DNA from: Brucella pseudintermedia
Lineage (GTDB): Bacteria; Pseudomonadota; Alphaproteobacteria; Rhizobiales; Rhizobiaceae
Length of the DNA stretch: 64,000 nt
NCBI RefSeq assembly: GCF_008932435.1
Contig: NZ_WBWE01000006.1
Coordinates: 1 to 64,000, forward strand
Reading direction: 5' to 3'
Part shown: in pieces, positions 1 through 7,764 of the stretch
How the letters are laid out: each line of letters starts with the position of its first letter
How positions within the stretch are numbered: the stretch's first letter is position 1
Notes under the pieces: model-generated
Databases searched by the model: none
Told to the model about the DNA's origin: nothing
The model's input: the letters and a program-made list of their open reading frames with translations, nothing else
Program-made: the position numbers and the translations under genes

Positions 1-125
1 CCAAAACCGGTCAGCGCATGAGCCGGATACACCCTTCTCAATCTGCGTCAAAACTCTGCCGCCCAAAACAGCATACTTCCCAGAACAAAACCCGTCGAAA
101 ATATCGATGGGTTTGTCAGCGGTCT

Positions 126-150
126 GACGGCGCGGTTTGACCGCGCCGTC
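126..150. terminator. Perfect 11-bp inverted repeat downstream of the DUF2852 gene
   Basis: Positions 126-136 and 140-150 are perfectly complementary around a three-base loop. The hairpin sits just past the stop of the minus-strand DUF2852 gene, where a terminator is expected. No T-run follows on either strand, so it may instead stabilise the 3' end of the message. The rest of 1-178 shows no supportable gene. Confidence 0.45.
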
Positions 151-178
151 TCCAAGGTTTTCAGGGTGTTAGGCTCTT

Positions 179-625
179 TCAAACATCGGTGATGTCGTTC
201 TTGCCACCCTTGGCAGGTGTCTTCTTCGCGCTCGCACGGCGCTCGGCCATGAAGCGGTCGAATTCTTCCTTGTCGCGGGCACGGCGCAATTCAGCGGCAT
301 AGGCTTCGAATTCGGCGCGTGCTTCTTCAAGCTTGCGGCGTTCTTCGGCCAGTCGCTCCAGCTCGGCACGACGCCACTCATCGAAGGCCTCGTTGCCGGT
401 GGTGCCGCCGAAGTTGAAGCTTTCGCCCTTGTGGCAGTTGCGGAACGAGCCGAACATGGAATCGGTTTTCTCGTTCACGCCGCGCTTGAACCCTTCGAGG
501 CGATCACCCCAGAGGATGTAGGCGAGCATGGCAAGGCCAAGCGGCCAGAACAGGAAAAAGCCGAGCACCATCAGCGCAATCGTGGCTGGCGTCCATGCCG
601 GGCGGATCAATGCAGTATTGGTCAT
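179..625 (-). CDS. DUF2852 family membrane-anchored protein
   Basis: This 148-residue protein has one strong hydrophobic segment near residues 12-36 (ALMVLGFFLFWPLGLAMLA region), then a short loop and a highly charged C-terminal half rich in Glu, Arg and Ala (roughly residues 75-130) that looks like a coiled coil. This layout matches the DUF2852 family of alphaproteobacteria, whose function is unknown. The longer frame opens with TTG. The ATG five codons in is preceded by GGAG at a suitable distance, so that start was chosen. A hairpin lies just downstream. The likely location is the inner membrane with the helix in the cytoplasm, which is inference. Confidence 0.8.
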   Translation of the reverse strand: MTNTALIRPAWTPATIALMVLGFFLFWPLGLAMLAYILWGDRLEGFKRGVNEKTDSMFGSFRNCHKGESFNFGGTTGNEAFDEWRRAELERLAEERRKLEEARAEFEAYAAELRRARDKEEFDRFMAERRASAKKTPAKGGKNDITDV

Positions 626-821
626 GGTCTGCTCCGTCAAAAAAAGCGCATGCCATCAAACCGTTCGACAATCGTTCGGCCACATGCGCGAAACTAGCGC
701 CAGCCAGCCCACCCATGCGGGCATTTTCTTCTGGCGGCTTGATATCGACGTGGTGAGAAGATTGCGGCTTTTCAAGAATGTAACCTTCGGATTCAGGCCA
801 GGCGTCCCGTAACCAATGTGA

Positions 822-1973
822 TTAATTCGAAATTTTTTTGCGGAGATGTTCAAGAAAAGTGACGCAAAGTCCTGCTATCAGTGCCCAGAAGGCGGAGCCG
901 ATGCCGAAAAACGCCATGCCGGAGGCTGTCACCGCAAAGGTTATGGTCGCGGCAAGGCGCTCCTGTTCATCCTTCAACGCCAATGACATCGCGTTGATGA
1001 ACGGGCCGGTCAGGGCAAGCCCGGCAACAAGTGCGATGAGCGACACCGGCAATACGGCAAAAATCGCGACCAGTGACGCTCCGAAGAGGGCAAACACCAC
1101 ATAGATCGCGGCATAGACCGGCCCGGTGAGCCAGCGCTTGGTGGCATCGGGATGTGCGTCCGGGTTGGTGCAAAGAGCAGCCGAGATCGCTGCGAGATTA
1201 GTGGTTGACGCCCCAAAAGGAGCGGACAGTAGTGAAAACAGGCCGGTTACGCGCAGACAGGCGCTGGTAGGCGGCTCATAGCCGGAAGCGCGCAGCACGG
1301 CGAAGCCCGGCAGGTTTTGCGACGCCATGGTCACCAGATAGAGCGGGATCGCAATGCCGATCATTGCGCCCATGTGAAACTGCGGCCAGACGAGGGTGAG
1401 CGTGGAAACTTCAGGCGCGGGCAGCGCAGGCGACCGCCCCGTGATCAGAGCAAAGACCATGCCGATGACCAAAACGGCAATGACGGCGAGCGACGGATTG
1501 AACAGGCGTATGATGAAGAACAGCGCCACCAGCGGCAGGACGAAAACCGGATCGCCGGGGACGGTCTTGGCAGCGGCAATGACGAAACTGAGCAGCACGC
1601 CCGCCAGCATGCCTGATGCGACGGAAGCCGGGATGCGTGAAACGAGCATCGACAACTGGCGGATAAGCCCGGTGGCGACCAGCGCCAGCGCTGTCACGAT
1701 GAAAGCGCCGACAGCTTCCGGCATGGTGAAGCCGGCGCTGGCGCCGATCAGTGCCAGCCCCGGCGTGGACCAGGCGGCGATGATCGGCATCTTGTAGCGG
1801 ATGCTGAGCCAGGCGGAGGAAGCGGCAATCGCGAGGCAGATCGCCGTGACCCAGCTTGCGGTTTCGGCCTGCGTGGCGCCCAGCACTTGCGCTGCCGCAA
1901 TGATGAGCGCCAGCGTGCCGCCGAAGCCGACAATGGCCGCAACCGCGGAGGAGGCGAAAACCGAAAACCGCAT
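822..1973 (-). CDS. BenE-family transporter (benzoate/H+ symporter-like)
   Basis: The 383-residue product is almost entirely hydrophobic, with about ten to twelve membrane segments. It resembles the BenE family, related to the nucleobase/sulfate transporter fold: a Gly/Ala-rich first helix, the segment IIAAWSTPGLALIG near residue 65, and a conserved ASTTNLAAISAAL stretch in the second half. Characterised BenE proteins import benzoate with protons. No aromatic degradation genes are nearby, so the substrate here is unknown. ATG is preceded by GGAG. The gene starts 12 bases after the stop of the alpha/beta hydrolase, so the two are probably cotranscribed. Confidence 0.82.
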   Translation of the reverse strand: MRFSVFASSAVAAIVGFGGTLALIIAAAQVLGATQAETASWVTAICLAIAASSAWLSIRYKMPIIAAWSTPGLALIGASAGFTMPEAVGAFIVTALALVATGLIRQLSMLVSRIPASVASGMLAGVLLSFVIAAAKTVPGDPVFVLPLVALFFIIRLFNPSLAVIAVLVIGMVFALITGRSPALPAPEVSTLTLVWPQFHMGAMIGIAIPLYLVTMASQNLPGFAVLRASGYEPPTSACLRVTGLFSLLSAPFGASTTNLAAISAALCTNPDAHPDATKRWLTGPVYAAIYVVFALFGASLVAIFAVLPVSLIALVAGLALTGPFINAMSLALKDEQERLAATITFAVTASGMAFFGIGSAFWALIAGLCVTFLEHLRKKISN

Positions 1974-1985
1974 GACTGTGCTCCG

Positions 1986-2765
1986 TTACGATTTTTCGCC
2001 GATACGTTCCGCAAGGCCGGATACGGTGCGGACCAGGAGATCGAGATCTTGCGGTCGCGACAGGCGATGGTCGCCGTCGCGCACCAGCGTCAGAGTCACA
2101 TCGTCCACGGGTAGGTGTTCCACGAGCCGCAGCGCATGCTTGTAGGGGACATCCGGGTCCTGCATCCCTTGCAGGATGTGCACGGGACAACCGGTCTCGA
2201 TGATTCCGTTGAGAACCAGATTCTTTCGTCCGTCCTCGATCAAGGCGCGAGTGTAGATGTAGGGATTGGGGGAATATTCGGAGGGTTCTTCGAAATAGCC
2301 CTTTTCCTCGAGATCGCGTTTTTGCGCTTCGGAAAGTGTCGGTTCTACAAGCACAGCGGTAAAATCCGGAGCAGGCGCGATCAGCACGATCCCGGCAGGC
2401 GGGTTGCCTTCCTTCATGAGTGCCTGCGCCATGCGTAGCGCGATCCAGCCGCCCATGGAGGACCCGACGAGTATCTGTGGACCCTTGGCATATTTGCGAT
2501 AGACGGCCAAGCTTTCTTTCAGCCAACGGGAGATGGTGCCCTGATTGAAATCGCCGCCCGATTCGCCGTGACCTGAATAGTCATGCCGGAGTGCACTATG
2601 CCCGGTCTCAGCCGCCCATTCATCGAGAGCGGCGGCCTTGGTGCCCAGCATGTCCGAACGATATCCGCCGAGCCAGACGACGCCTGGTGCCTTGTCGCCT
2701 GCCCTGTACCGCACGGCGATTTTTGCTCCATCCACGTCGATGAATTCCGGCCCCGCAACGCTCAT
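1986..2765 (-). CDS. Alpha/beta hydrolase
   Basis: The product is a 259-residue alpha/beta-hydrolase fold enzyme. The nucleophile elbow is GSSMGG, giving the catalytic Ser, and DYSGHGESGG matches the loop near the oxyanion hole. Near the C terminus, MQDPDVPYKHA supplies the likely acid and GDHRLSR the catalytic His. The frame stays open 50 codons further upstream, but that stretch looks non-coding, and the chosen ATG has AGGAG seven bases ahead of it. It is the first gene of a probable two-gene unit with the BenE transporter. The substrate cannot be read from the sequence; esterase or thioesterase-like activity is possible. Confidence 0.85.
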   Translation of the reverse strand: MSVAGPEFIDVDGAKIAVRYRAGDKAPGVVWLGGYRSDMLGTKAAALDEWAAETGHSALRHDYSGHGESGGDFNQGTISRWLKESLAVYRKYAKGPQILVGSSMGGWIALRMAQALMKEGNPPAGIVLIAPAPDFTAVLVEPTLSEAQKRDLEEKGYFEEPSEYSPNPYIYTRALIEDGRKNLVLNGIIETGCPVHILQGMQDPDVPYKHALRLVEHLPVDDVTLTLVRDGDHRLSRPQDLDLLVRTVSGLAERIGEKS

Positions 2766-3063
2766 GTCAGATCTCCTCATTTTCCGGGAACGTTTTGGCA
2801 TGTTCGGAAAAGAGAGAAAACCCGCCATGTGAGGCGAGGCCCTTGAAATGACGGCAAATGTGACCGATATGCCGCTTGTCCGCCGCGAAATGATAATAAA
2901 ATGCACGTTTATCACGCGGGGGTGATTTTTCCTGTCAAAGATGCTATTGACTTCGCCGCCTGCTTGACGACATTTCCGCGATCAACTGTGGTTTGATCGG
3001 GGACATGCCGTCTGGCAGCAAGCATCCGACCGCATGAGACGTAACAATTAGGAGATAACGACC

Positions 3064-3600
3064 ATTCGCCGACCCTTCAGAGCGACGCCGGTTCAGAAAG
3101 ACGGACCGCGCTCCAACCGTGATATCCGGGTTCCCCGGGTTCAGCTTATCGATGCCGAAGGCCAGAACCATGGTGACGTTTCCATTCAGGAAGCGCTGGC
3201 CATGGCGGAAGAAGCAGGTCTCGATCTCGTCGAGATCGTGCCGAACGCGGAGCCTCCGGTTTGCAAGATCGTCGACCTCGGCAAGCTGAAGTATCAGAAT
3301 CAGAAAAAGGCCGCTGAAGCGCGCAAGAAGCAGAAAACGGTTGAAATCAAGGAAATCAAGATGCGACCGAACATCGACACCCATGATTATGAGGTGAAGA
3401 TGAAAGCTGCTCAGCGTTTCTTTGAGGAAGGCGACAAGGTCAAGGTTACCTTGCGTTTCCGCGGACGCGAAATGGCGCACCAGGAACTTGGCATGAAGCT
3501 TTTGCAGCGCGTCAAGGAAGACACTGTCGAAATCGCCAAGGTCGAATCCGAGCCGAAGCTTGAAGGCCGTCAGATGATGATGGTTCTCGCTCCACGATGA
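3064..3600 (+). CDS. infC: Translation initiation factor IF-3, start at ATT
   Basis: IF-3 binds the 30S subunit and checks the initiator tRNA and start codon. The N-domain ([13 protein letters not shown], then [17 protein letters not shown]) and C-domain ([17 protein letters not shown]) are complete. The first ATG in this frame (3202) would cut off a third of the N-domain. An in-frame TAG lies at 3049, and no ATG, GTG or TTG occurs between it and 3202. ATT at 3064 has AGGAG nine bases upstream and gives 178 residues, the normal family length. AUU is the known infC start in E. coli, where it allows IF-3 to repress its own translation, so the same control is likely here. A strong terminator follows. 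Confidence 0.95.
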   Translation: MRRPFRATPVQKDGPRSNRDIRVPRVQLIDAEGQNHGDVSIQEALAMAEEAGLDLVEIVPNAEPPVCKIVDLGKLKYQNQKKAAEARKKQKTVEIKEIKMRPNIDTHDYEVKMKAAQRFFEEGDKVKVTLRFRGREMAHQELGMKLLQRVKEDTVEIAKVESEPKLEGRQMMMVLAPR

Positions 3601-3618
3601 ATATTCGAAATGCCTTGG

Positions 3619-3642
3619 AAAAGCCGCCTTCGGGCGGCTTTT
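3619..3642 (+). terminator. Rho-independent terminator of infC
   Basis: A 10-bp stem, AAAAGCCGCC paired with GGCGGCTTTT, closes a TTCG tetraloop. The T residues are built into the 3' arm. It lies 18 bases after the infC stop codon. Confidence 0.9.
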
Positions 3643-3678
3643 CATTTGCCTGGATAAATAAGAAATAACGGAAATACA

Positions 3679-4293
3679 ATGAAGACCTTGGGAGAACTGG
3701 GGAAATATCAGCAGCGGCGACGCCTCGCGATCGGTGCTGTGGTGGTGCTTCTGGTTGTGGCGCTGCTTTTTGTCGGCTCGCGGTCGACCGGGCACTTTCA
3801 CGAATATATCGAGGCTTTCGGTCTCAGCCTGATCGTTGCAGCCATTATCGGCCGCATGTGGTGCACGCTCTATATCGGCGGGCGCAAGAGCGCCGAAATC
3901 GTGCGCAGCGGTCCATATTCGGTTACACGCAATCCGCTTTATGTGTTCAGCACCATCGGTGCGATGGGCATCGGCGCGCAGACGGGCAGTCTCATTGTGG
4001 CCCTTGGCTTCGGCATTCTTTGCTATGTTGCCTTTTCGATCGTCATCCGCGCGGAAGAAAAGTTTCTGGAACAGAATTTCGGCGAACCCTATCGCGCTTA
4101 TTGCCGCGACGTGCCGCGCTTCTTTCCAAAGCTTTCCCTCTATAACGACGATGCGACGGTGACGGTGAAGCCGGACCGACTCTATCACACCTTTACCGAT
4201 GGTCTGGTGTTCTTCGTGGCCTATCCGTTCTTCGAATTCATCGAATACCTGCAGGGCATTGACGTCCTGCCGGTTTTGTTACGGCTTTATTGA
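3679..4293 (+). CDS. Isoprenylcysteine/phospholipid methyltransferase-like membrane protein
   Basis: The 204-residue protein has hydrophobic helices near residues 17-33, 45-63 and 92-118. These are followed by the conserved core of the ICMT/PEMT superfamily: GPYSVTRNPLY, a pair of Glu residues (EEKFLEQNFG) and PYRAYCRDVPRFFP. Family members use S-adenosylmethionine to methylate lipids or prenylated cysteine at the membrane. In bacteria most are uncharacterised, so the acceptor is not known. The gene lies between infC and rpmI, separated from both by hairpins, so it is probably its own unit. Confidence 0.8.
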   Translation: MKTLGELGKYQQRRRLAIGAVVVLLVVALLFVGSRSTGHFHEYIEAFGLSLIVAAIIGRMWCTLYIGGRKSAEIVRSGPYSVTRNPLYVFSTIGAMGIGAQTGSLIVALGFGILCYVAFSIVIRAEEKFLEQNFGEPYRAYCRDVPRFFPKLSLYNDDATVTVKPDRLYHTFTDGLVFFVAYPFFEFIEYLQGIDVLPVLLRLY

Positions 4294-4515
4294 TTGATTT
4301 CAGTCGATTCAGCCATTGCGTTTTATGGGCTTTGAGCCTATAAGGCCGCGTTCGAACCGCCCGGCAGGGCATGCCGTGGCGGTTTCGTATGCTTTTCAGG
4401 CTTGGTCAGTCTGGAAGTGAAACAGGGTCCCGGTCGGTGGCAGCACCGACGCTGCTCAAATCAAGAGGCGTAGAGTGCCGCAGGCACGACGGGGACTAAA
4501 CAAAGGAGTAGCAAA
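4294..4515 (+). promoter_or_regulatory. Structured leader of rpmI-rplT
   Basis: This 222-base stretch carries two clear hairpins. At 4355-4384 a 7-bp stem (AACCGCC/GGCGGTT) stacks on a 5-bp inner stem (CGGCA/TGCCG). At 4433-4450 a 7-bp stem GTCGGTG/CACCGAC closes a GCAG loop. A third small hairpin belongs to the repeat at 4462-4500. L20 represses the rpmI-rplT transcript by binding its leader in E. coli and Bacillus, so a similar role is plausible. No homology to a known leader family was tested. Confidence 0.5.
4462..4500 (+). repeat. Short hairpin repeat, copy A (rpmI leader)
   Basis: This 39-base unit begins CAAGAGGCGT and contains the stem GTGCC-GCA-GGCAC, followed by a G-rich GGGGA box. 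Closely related units occur upstream of pheS at 6121-6230. Against those copies, one stem base and its partner have both changed (C to T, G to A), so pairing is kept. Confidence 0.75.
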
Positions 4516-4716
4516 ATGCCCAAGATGAAGACCAAATCGGCCGCCAAGAAGCGGTTCAAGATCACCGGCACCGGCAAAATCAAGGCTGCAGCTGCTGGTA
4601 AGCGTCATGGCATGATCAAGCGTTCGAACAAGTTCATTCGCGATGCACGCGGCACCATGGTTCTCGCCGACGCCGATGCAAAGATCGTGAAGCAGTTCCT
4701 GCCGAACGGCCTCTAA
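4516..4716 (+). CDS. rpmI: 50S ribosomal protein L35
   Basis: The 66-residue, strongly basic product begins [15 protein letters not shown] and contains [12 protein letters not shown], both diagnostic of L35. The length is normal for the family. L35 is a late-assembling protein of the large ribosomal subunit. AGGAG precedes the ATG. The gene lies 26 bases before rplT and the two form the usual operon, with a structured leader upstream that may mediate autoregulation. Confidence 0.98.
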   Translation: MPKMKTKSAAKKRFKITGTGKIKAAAAGKRHGMIKRSNKFIRDARGTMVLADADAKIVKQFLPNGL

Positions 4717-4742
4717 GATTAGTCTGAGAAGGAGATCATAAC

Positions 4743-5147
4743 ATGGCACGCGTAAAACGCGGCGTAACCGCCCACGCAAAGCACAAGAAGGTTCTGGATC
4801 AGGCTGCTGGTTTCCGTGGCCGTCGCAAGAACACCATCCGCACCGCCAAGGCTGCGGTTGACCGTTCGAAGCAGTATGCTTACCGCGACCGCAAGAACCG
4901 CAAGCGTACATTCCGCGCTCTCTGGATCCAGCGCATCAATGCTGCTGTCCGCGAGCAGGGCCTGACCTATGGCCGTTTTATTGACGGTCTTTCCAAGGCT
5001 GGCATTGAGATTGATCGCAAGGTCCTGTCCGACATCGCAATCCACGAACCGGATGCATTCGGTGCGCTGGTTGCATCGGCAAAGAAGGCTCTCGAGTACC
5101 TCAAGAACACCGAAACGCCGAACGCATTTGAAGGCGCTGTCCGCTAA
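4743..5147 (+). CDS. rplT: 50S ribosomal protein L20
   Basis: The 134-residue basic protein carries the L20 N-terminal signature ([15 protein letters not shown], then [17 protein letters not shown]) and the globular C-domain ([18 protein letters not shown]). L20 binds 23S rRNA early in large-subunit assembly and in several bacteria represses its own operon. AAGGAG precedes the ATG. A strong terminator follows at 5187. Confidence 0.98.
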   Translation: MARVKRGVTAHAKHKKVLDQAAGFRGRRKNTIRTAKAAVDRSKQYAYRDRKNRKRTFRALWIQRINAAVREQGLTYGRFIDGLSKAGIEIDRKVLSDIAIHEPDAFGALVASAKKALEYLKNTETPNAFEGAVR

Positions 5148-5186
5148 GCCAGCCGCCTTTCCCAAGCAGTATCGATAATTTTGGGG

Positions 5187-5218
5187 ACCCGCGCTGGCTC
5201 GGCTGGCGCGGGTTTTTC
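5187..5218 (+). terminator. Rho-independent terminator of rpmI-rplT
   Basis: The 8-bp stem ACCCGCGC/GCGCGGGT (5187-5194 with 5206-5213) is followed by a run of T residues. It lies about 40 bases after rplT. Confidence 0.9.
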
Positions 5219-5241
5219 CTTTTGAGGAGTTTAAACCGGAT

Positions 5242-6084
5242 ATGAAGGATGAACCGGGCAAGCTGAGACTGGACCTGGATGCGGACGACCTCCGCAACCT
5301 GCTGGTTCTGCTCGTCCAGAGCCAGGGCAAGCGCATTTCCAGCGCTGTCATTGGCGGTCATCGTGTCTGGATCAAACGTTATGACGCCGAAAGGCGTCCG
5401 TTCCCGAAGCGCCTGCACAGCCTGATTTCGCCGCTTCTTCCCTATCCCTTCCTGCGCAGCCCAAAAGATATTGGAGAAGCAGGCATGGGCGACCGCGAAG
5501 AGCGCAAGATGAGTGCTTTCCTGCAGGCGGGCTTTCAGGTGCCAAGGATTGTTTACCGCCATGGAGCGGTGATGGTTCTGAGCGATGTTGCACCGATCAT
5601 TCAGGATCGGCTTGACCATCTTGGCCCTGATGACCCGCAAGGACATGACGCGCTTCTCATCCATTGCGCGCGCGCATTGGGCGAAGCGCATGCGGTTGGG
5701 CTTTGTCACGGGCGTCCGCACCCCCGCGATTTCTTCGAGAAGAACGGCATTGCCGGTTTTCTTGATTTCGAGGAGGAGCCGGAAATGGTTATGCCGCTTG
5801 CCGCCGCGCAGGCGCGCGACGTCTGGCTTTTATTCTTTCAGATCACCGCGCAGGCGCGGCTTGCCGAGACGCCGCTACAGGCATTTGCAGCTTACCGGGC
5901 GGTGGCCCCGGCGGTGGTGCTTCCGGAACTGAGGAAAATCGTCGAGTTTTTCCGATTTACCATCGCGCCGCTGCGGCTGTTCCGCCGCATTTTTCTCGGC
6001 GGCGATGGAAGACGGCTTTTGCAGGCGATGGAATTTTTTGACGCAAATCTTGATGCGCCTCACCAATCAGGCCAAAGAGAGTGA
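5242..6084 (+). CDS. Protein-kinase-fold protein with an altered catalytic loop
   Basis: The 280-residue protein resembles the lipopolysaccharide-kinase/BUD32-like branch of the kinase fold. A Lys in VWIKRYD (residue 45) and Glu in REERKM (86-87) could form the usual salt bridge, MVLSDV near residue 111 looks like the hinge, and GFLDFEEE supplies the metal-binding Asp (about 175). The catalytic loop, normally HGD.HP.N, reads HGRPHPRDF (156-164), so Arg replaces the Asp base. It could be a pseudokinase or use another residue (Asp163). It lies between two translation operons, and its ATG is preceded by GAGGAG. Confidence 0.6.
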   Translation: MKDEPGKLRLDLDADDLRNLLVLLVQSQGKRISSAVIGGHRVWIKRYDAERRPFPKRLHSLISPLLPYPFLRSPKDIGEAGMGDREERKMSAFLQAGFQVPRIVYRHGAVMVLSDVAPIIQDRLDHLGPDDPQGHDALLIHCARALGEAHAVGLCHGRPHPRDFFEKNGIAGFLDFEEEPEMVMPLAAAQARDVWLLFFQITAQARLAETPLQAFAAYRAVAPAVVLPELRKIVEFFRFTIAPLRLFRRIFLGGDGRRLLQAMEFFDANLDAPHQSGQRE

Positions 6085-6120
6085 CGAAAAAAGCTCCTTT
6101 GGCTGCAAAGTGAAATATTG

Positions 6121-6149
6121 GGAGTGCTGCAGGCGCAACGGGATTTGAA
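6121..6149 (+). repeat. Short hairpin repeat, copy B1 (partial, pheS leader)
   Basis: This 29-base truncated unit (GGAGTGCTGCAGGCGCAAC, then GGGATTTGAA) aligns with the second half of copies B2 and B3. Its stem GTGCT-GCA-GGCGC can form with two G-T wobbles. It lacks the CAAGAGGCGT head. Confidence 0.6.
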
Positions 6150-6150
6150 T

Positions 6151-6190
6151 CAAGAGGCGTGGAGCGCCGCAGGCGCGACAGGGATGTGAA
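6151..6190 (+). repeat. Short hairpin repeat, copy B2 (pheS leader)
   Basis: This 40-base unit has the head CAAGAGGCGT, the stem GCGCC-GCA-GGCGC and the tail CAGGGA. It is in direct tandem with copy B3 at a 41-base period. Confidence 0.8.
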
Positions 6191-6191
6191 C

Positions 6192-6230
6192 CAAGAGGCG
6201 TGTAGCGCCGCAGGCGCGACAGGGATTTAA
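6192..6230 (+). repeat. Short hairpin repeat, copy B3, abutting the pheS start
   Basis: This 39-base unit is nearly identical to B2 and ends two bases before the pheS ATG. Its AGGGA tail is the only Shine-Dalgarno-like sequence at a workable distance from that ATG, so the repeat appears to provide the ribosome binding site, with the hairpin just upstream of it. Confidence 0.8.
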
Positions 6231-6232
6231 AA

Positions 6233-7342
6233 ATGAGTGATTTAGAACAACTCGAACGGCAGATTCTCGAAGACATCGCGGCGGCGGCTGATGAGCCGGC
6301 GATTGAAGCCGTCCGTGTCGCAGCGCTTGGCAAGAAGGGCTCGGTTTCGGAAAAGCTGAAGACGCTGGGCAGTATGACGCCGGAAGAACGACAGGCGCAG
6401 GGACCGGCCATCAACGGTTTGAAAAACCGGGTAACCGAAGCGCTGACCGAGCGCAAGACGGAACTGCGCCGTCAGGCGATTGCAGCGCGCCTTGAGCGCG
6501 AGAAGGTTGATGTGACGCTTCCTGTCCGCGAAAGCGCTGCATCGCGCGGCCGCATTCATCCGATTTCGCAGGTGATCGACGAGATCACGGCAATCTTCGC
6601 CGATATGGGGTTCTCGATTGCCGAAGGTCCGGATATCGAAACCGACTATTATAATTTCACGGCGCTGAATTTTCCTGAAGGTCATCCGGCGCGCGAGATG
6701 CACGATACCTTCTTCTTCAATGCGGACGAGAAGGGCGAGCGCAAGCTTCTGCGCACCCATACCTCTCCGGTGCAGGTTCACACAATGGAGAAGTTCGCCG
6801 CCATCCGCGACAAGGAAGGCCGCGACGAGCCGATCCGCATTGTCATTCCGGGCAAGACGTACCGCATGGATTCCGATGCCACCCATTCGCCGATGTTCCA
6901 TCAGGTCGAGGGTCTGGTTGTCGACAAGTCGGCCACTGTCGCCAATATGAAATGGGTGCTGGAAGAGTTCTGCAAGGCTTTCTTCGAAGTGCCTTCGGTC
7001 AAGATGCGCATGCGCCCAAGCTTCTTCCCCTTCACCGAGCCATCGGTTGAAGTGGATATCCAGTGCGACCGTTCCGGCCCGCATGTGAAGTTCGGCGAAG
7101 GCAATGACTGGCTGGAAATTCTGGGCTGCGGCATGGTGCATCCCAATGTGCTGCGCGCTTCCGGCTACGACCCGGACGTCTATCAGGGCTTTGCCTGGGG
7201 TATGGGCATCGACCGCATCGCCATGCTGAAATATGGCATGCCTGATTTGCGCGCCTTCTTCGACGCCGATGTGCGTTGGATCGAACATTACGGTTTCCGT
7301 CCGCTCGACATTCCGACCCTGTTCGGCGGCCTGAGCGCATGA
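6233..7342 (+). CDS. pheS: Phenylalanyl-tRNA synthetase alpha subunit
   Basis: The 369-residue product charges tRNA-Phe together with PheT as an alpha2-beta2 enzyme. The N-terminal coiled coil that contacts tRNA spans about residues 1-90. The class II catalytic core follows: [19 protein letters not shown], the motif-2 region [22 protein letters not shown], and motif 3 with [13 protein letters not shown] near the C terminus. The length is normal. The leader is made of tandem hairpin repeats and the ATG directly follows the last copy. The ASCH gene overlaps the stop by four bases (ATGA). Confidence 0.98.
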   Translation: MSDLEQLERQILEDIAAAADEPAIEAVRVAALGKKGSVSEKLKTLGSMTPEERQAQGPAINGLKNRVTEALTERKTELRRQAIAARLEREKVDVTLPVRESAASRGRIHPISQVIDEITAIFADMGFSIAEGPDIETDYYNFTALNFPEGHPAREMHDTFFFNADEKGERKLLRTHTSPVQVHTMEKFAAIRDKEGRDEPIRIVIPGKTYRMDSDATHSPMFHQVEGLVVDKSATVANMKWVLEEFCKAFFEVPSVKMRMRPSFFPFTEPSVEVDIQCDRSGPHVKFGEGNDWLEILGCGMVHPNVLRASGYDPDVYQGFAWGMGIDRIAMLKYGMPDLRAFFDADVRWIEHYGFRPLDIPTLFGGLSA

Positions 7343-7743
7343 CGCAACTGCCCGAACCTTATCGCGATGCCGTGACCTTCGCCTTTGGCGATTCGCCGGA
7401 ACTCGCCGATGAGCTGCTTGCGCTGGTGCTCGCGGGCCGAAAGACCGCGACCTGTGCCGCGTTTGCCTCTTTCGGGGAAGATGGTGAGCCAATGCCGGTT
7501 ATCGGTCGCCGCGATGTGGTTCTGGACGGTCAGGGCCGACCTGCTGCGGTGCTGGAGACCATCGAACTGACGGTGCGCCGCTTTGATGAAGTTGACGCCG
7601 CATTTGCGGAAGATGAGGGGGAAGGTCCACTGGCTGACTGGCGAAAAGGGCACGAAGCCTATTTTCGCCGCAACGGCGGCTTTTCTCCGGACATGAAATT
7701 GCTTTGCGAGCGCTTTCGCGTGGTCGAAGTGCTCAAACGCTGA
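7339..7743 (+). CDS. ASCH domain protein
   Basis: The 134-residue protein is an ASCH-fold member: [13 protein letters not shown] lies in the conserved basic loop, [21 protein letters not shown] forms the beta-barrel core, and [17 protein letters not shown] matches the C-terminal signature. ASCH proteins resemble the PUA RNA-binding fold; some are reported to hydrolyse N4-acetylcytidine or cleave RNA. The ATG overlaps the pheS stop, implying translational coupling, and the gene sits between the two synthetase subunit genes. An RNA-related role fits the context but is not shown. Confidence 0.85.
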   Translation: MTQLPEPYRDAVTFAFGDSPELADELLALVLAGRKTATCAAFASFGEDGEPMPVIGRRDVVLDGQGRPAAVLETIELTVRRFDEVDAAFAEDEGEGPLADWRKGHEAYFRRNGGFSPDMKLLCERFRVVEVLKR

Positions 7744-7764
7744 AATTTAGGAAAGAACACGATC

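Noticed and set aside
2944-4188. A 414-codon minus-strand frame
   Set aside because: It runs opposite infC and the membrane methyltransferase and lacks family features or a ribosome site.
4340-4380. GTTCGAACC as a tRNA T-arm in the rpmI leader
   Set aside because: The flanking bases do not form a 5-bp T-stem and no acceptor or anticodon arm is present. The bases are better used in the local hairpin.
6121-6230. Tandem repeats before pheS as a small CRISPR array
   Set aside because: There are only two full copies, directly abutting with no unique spacers, and no cas genes.
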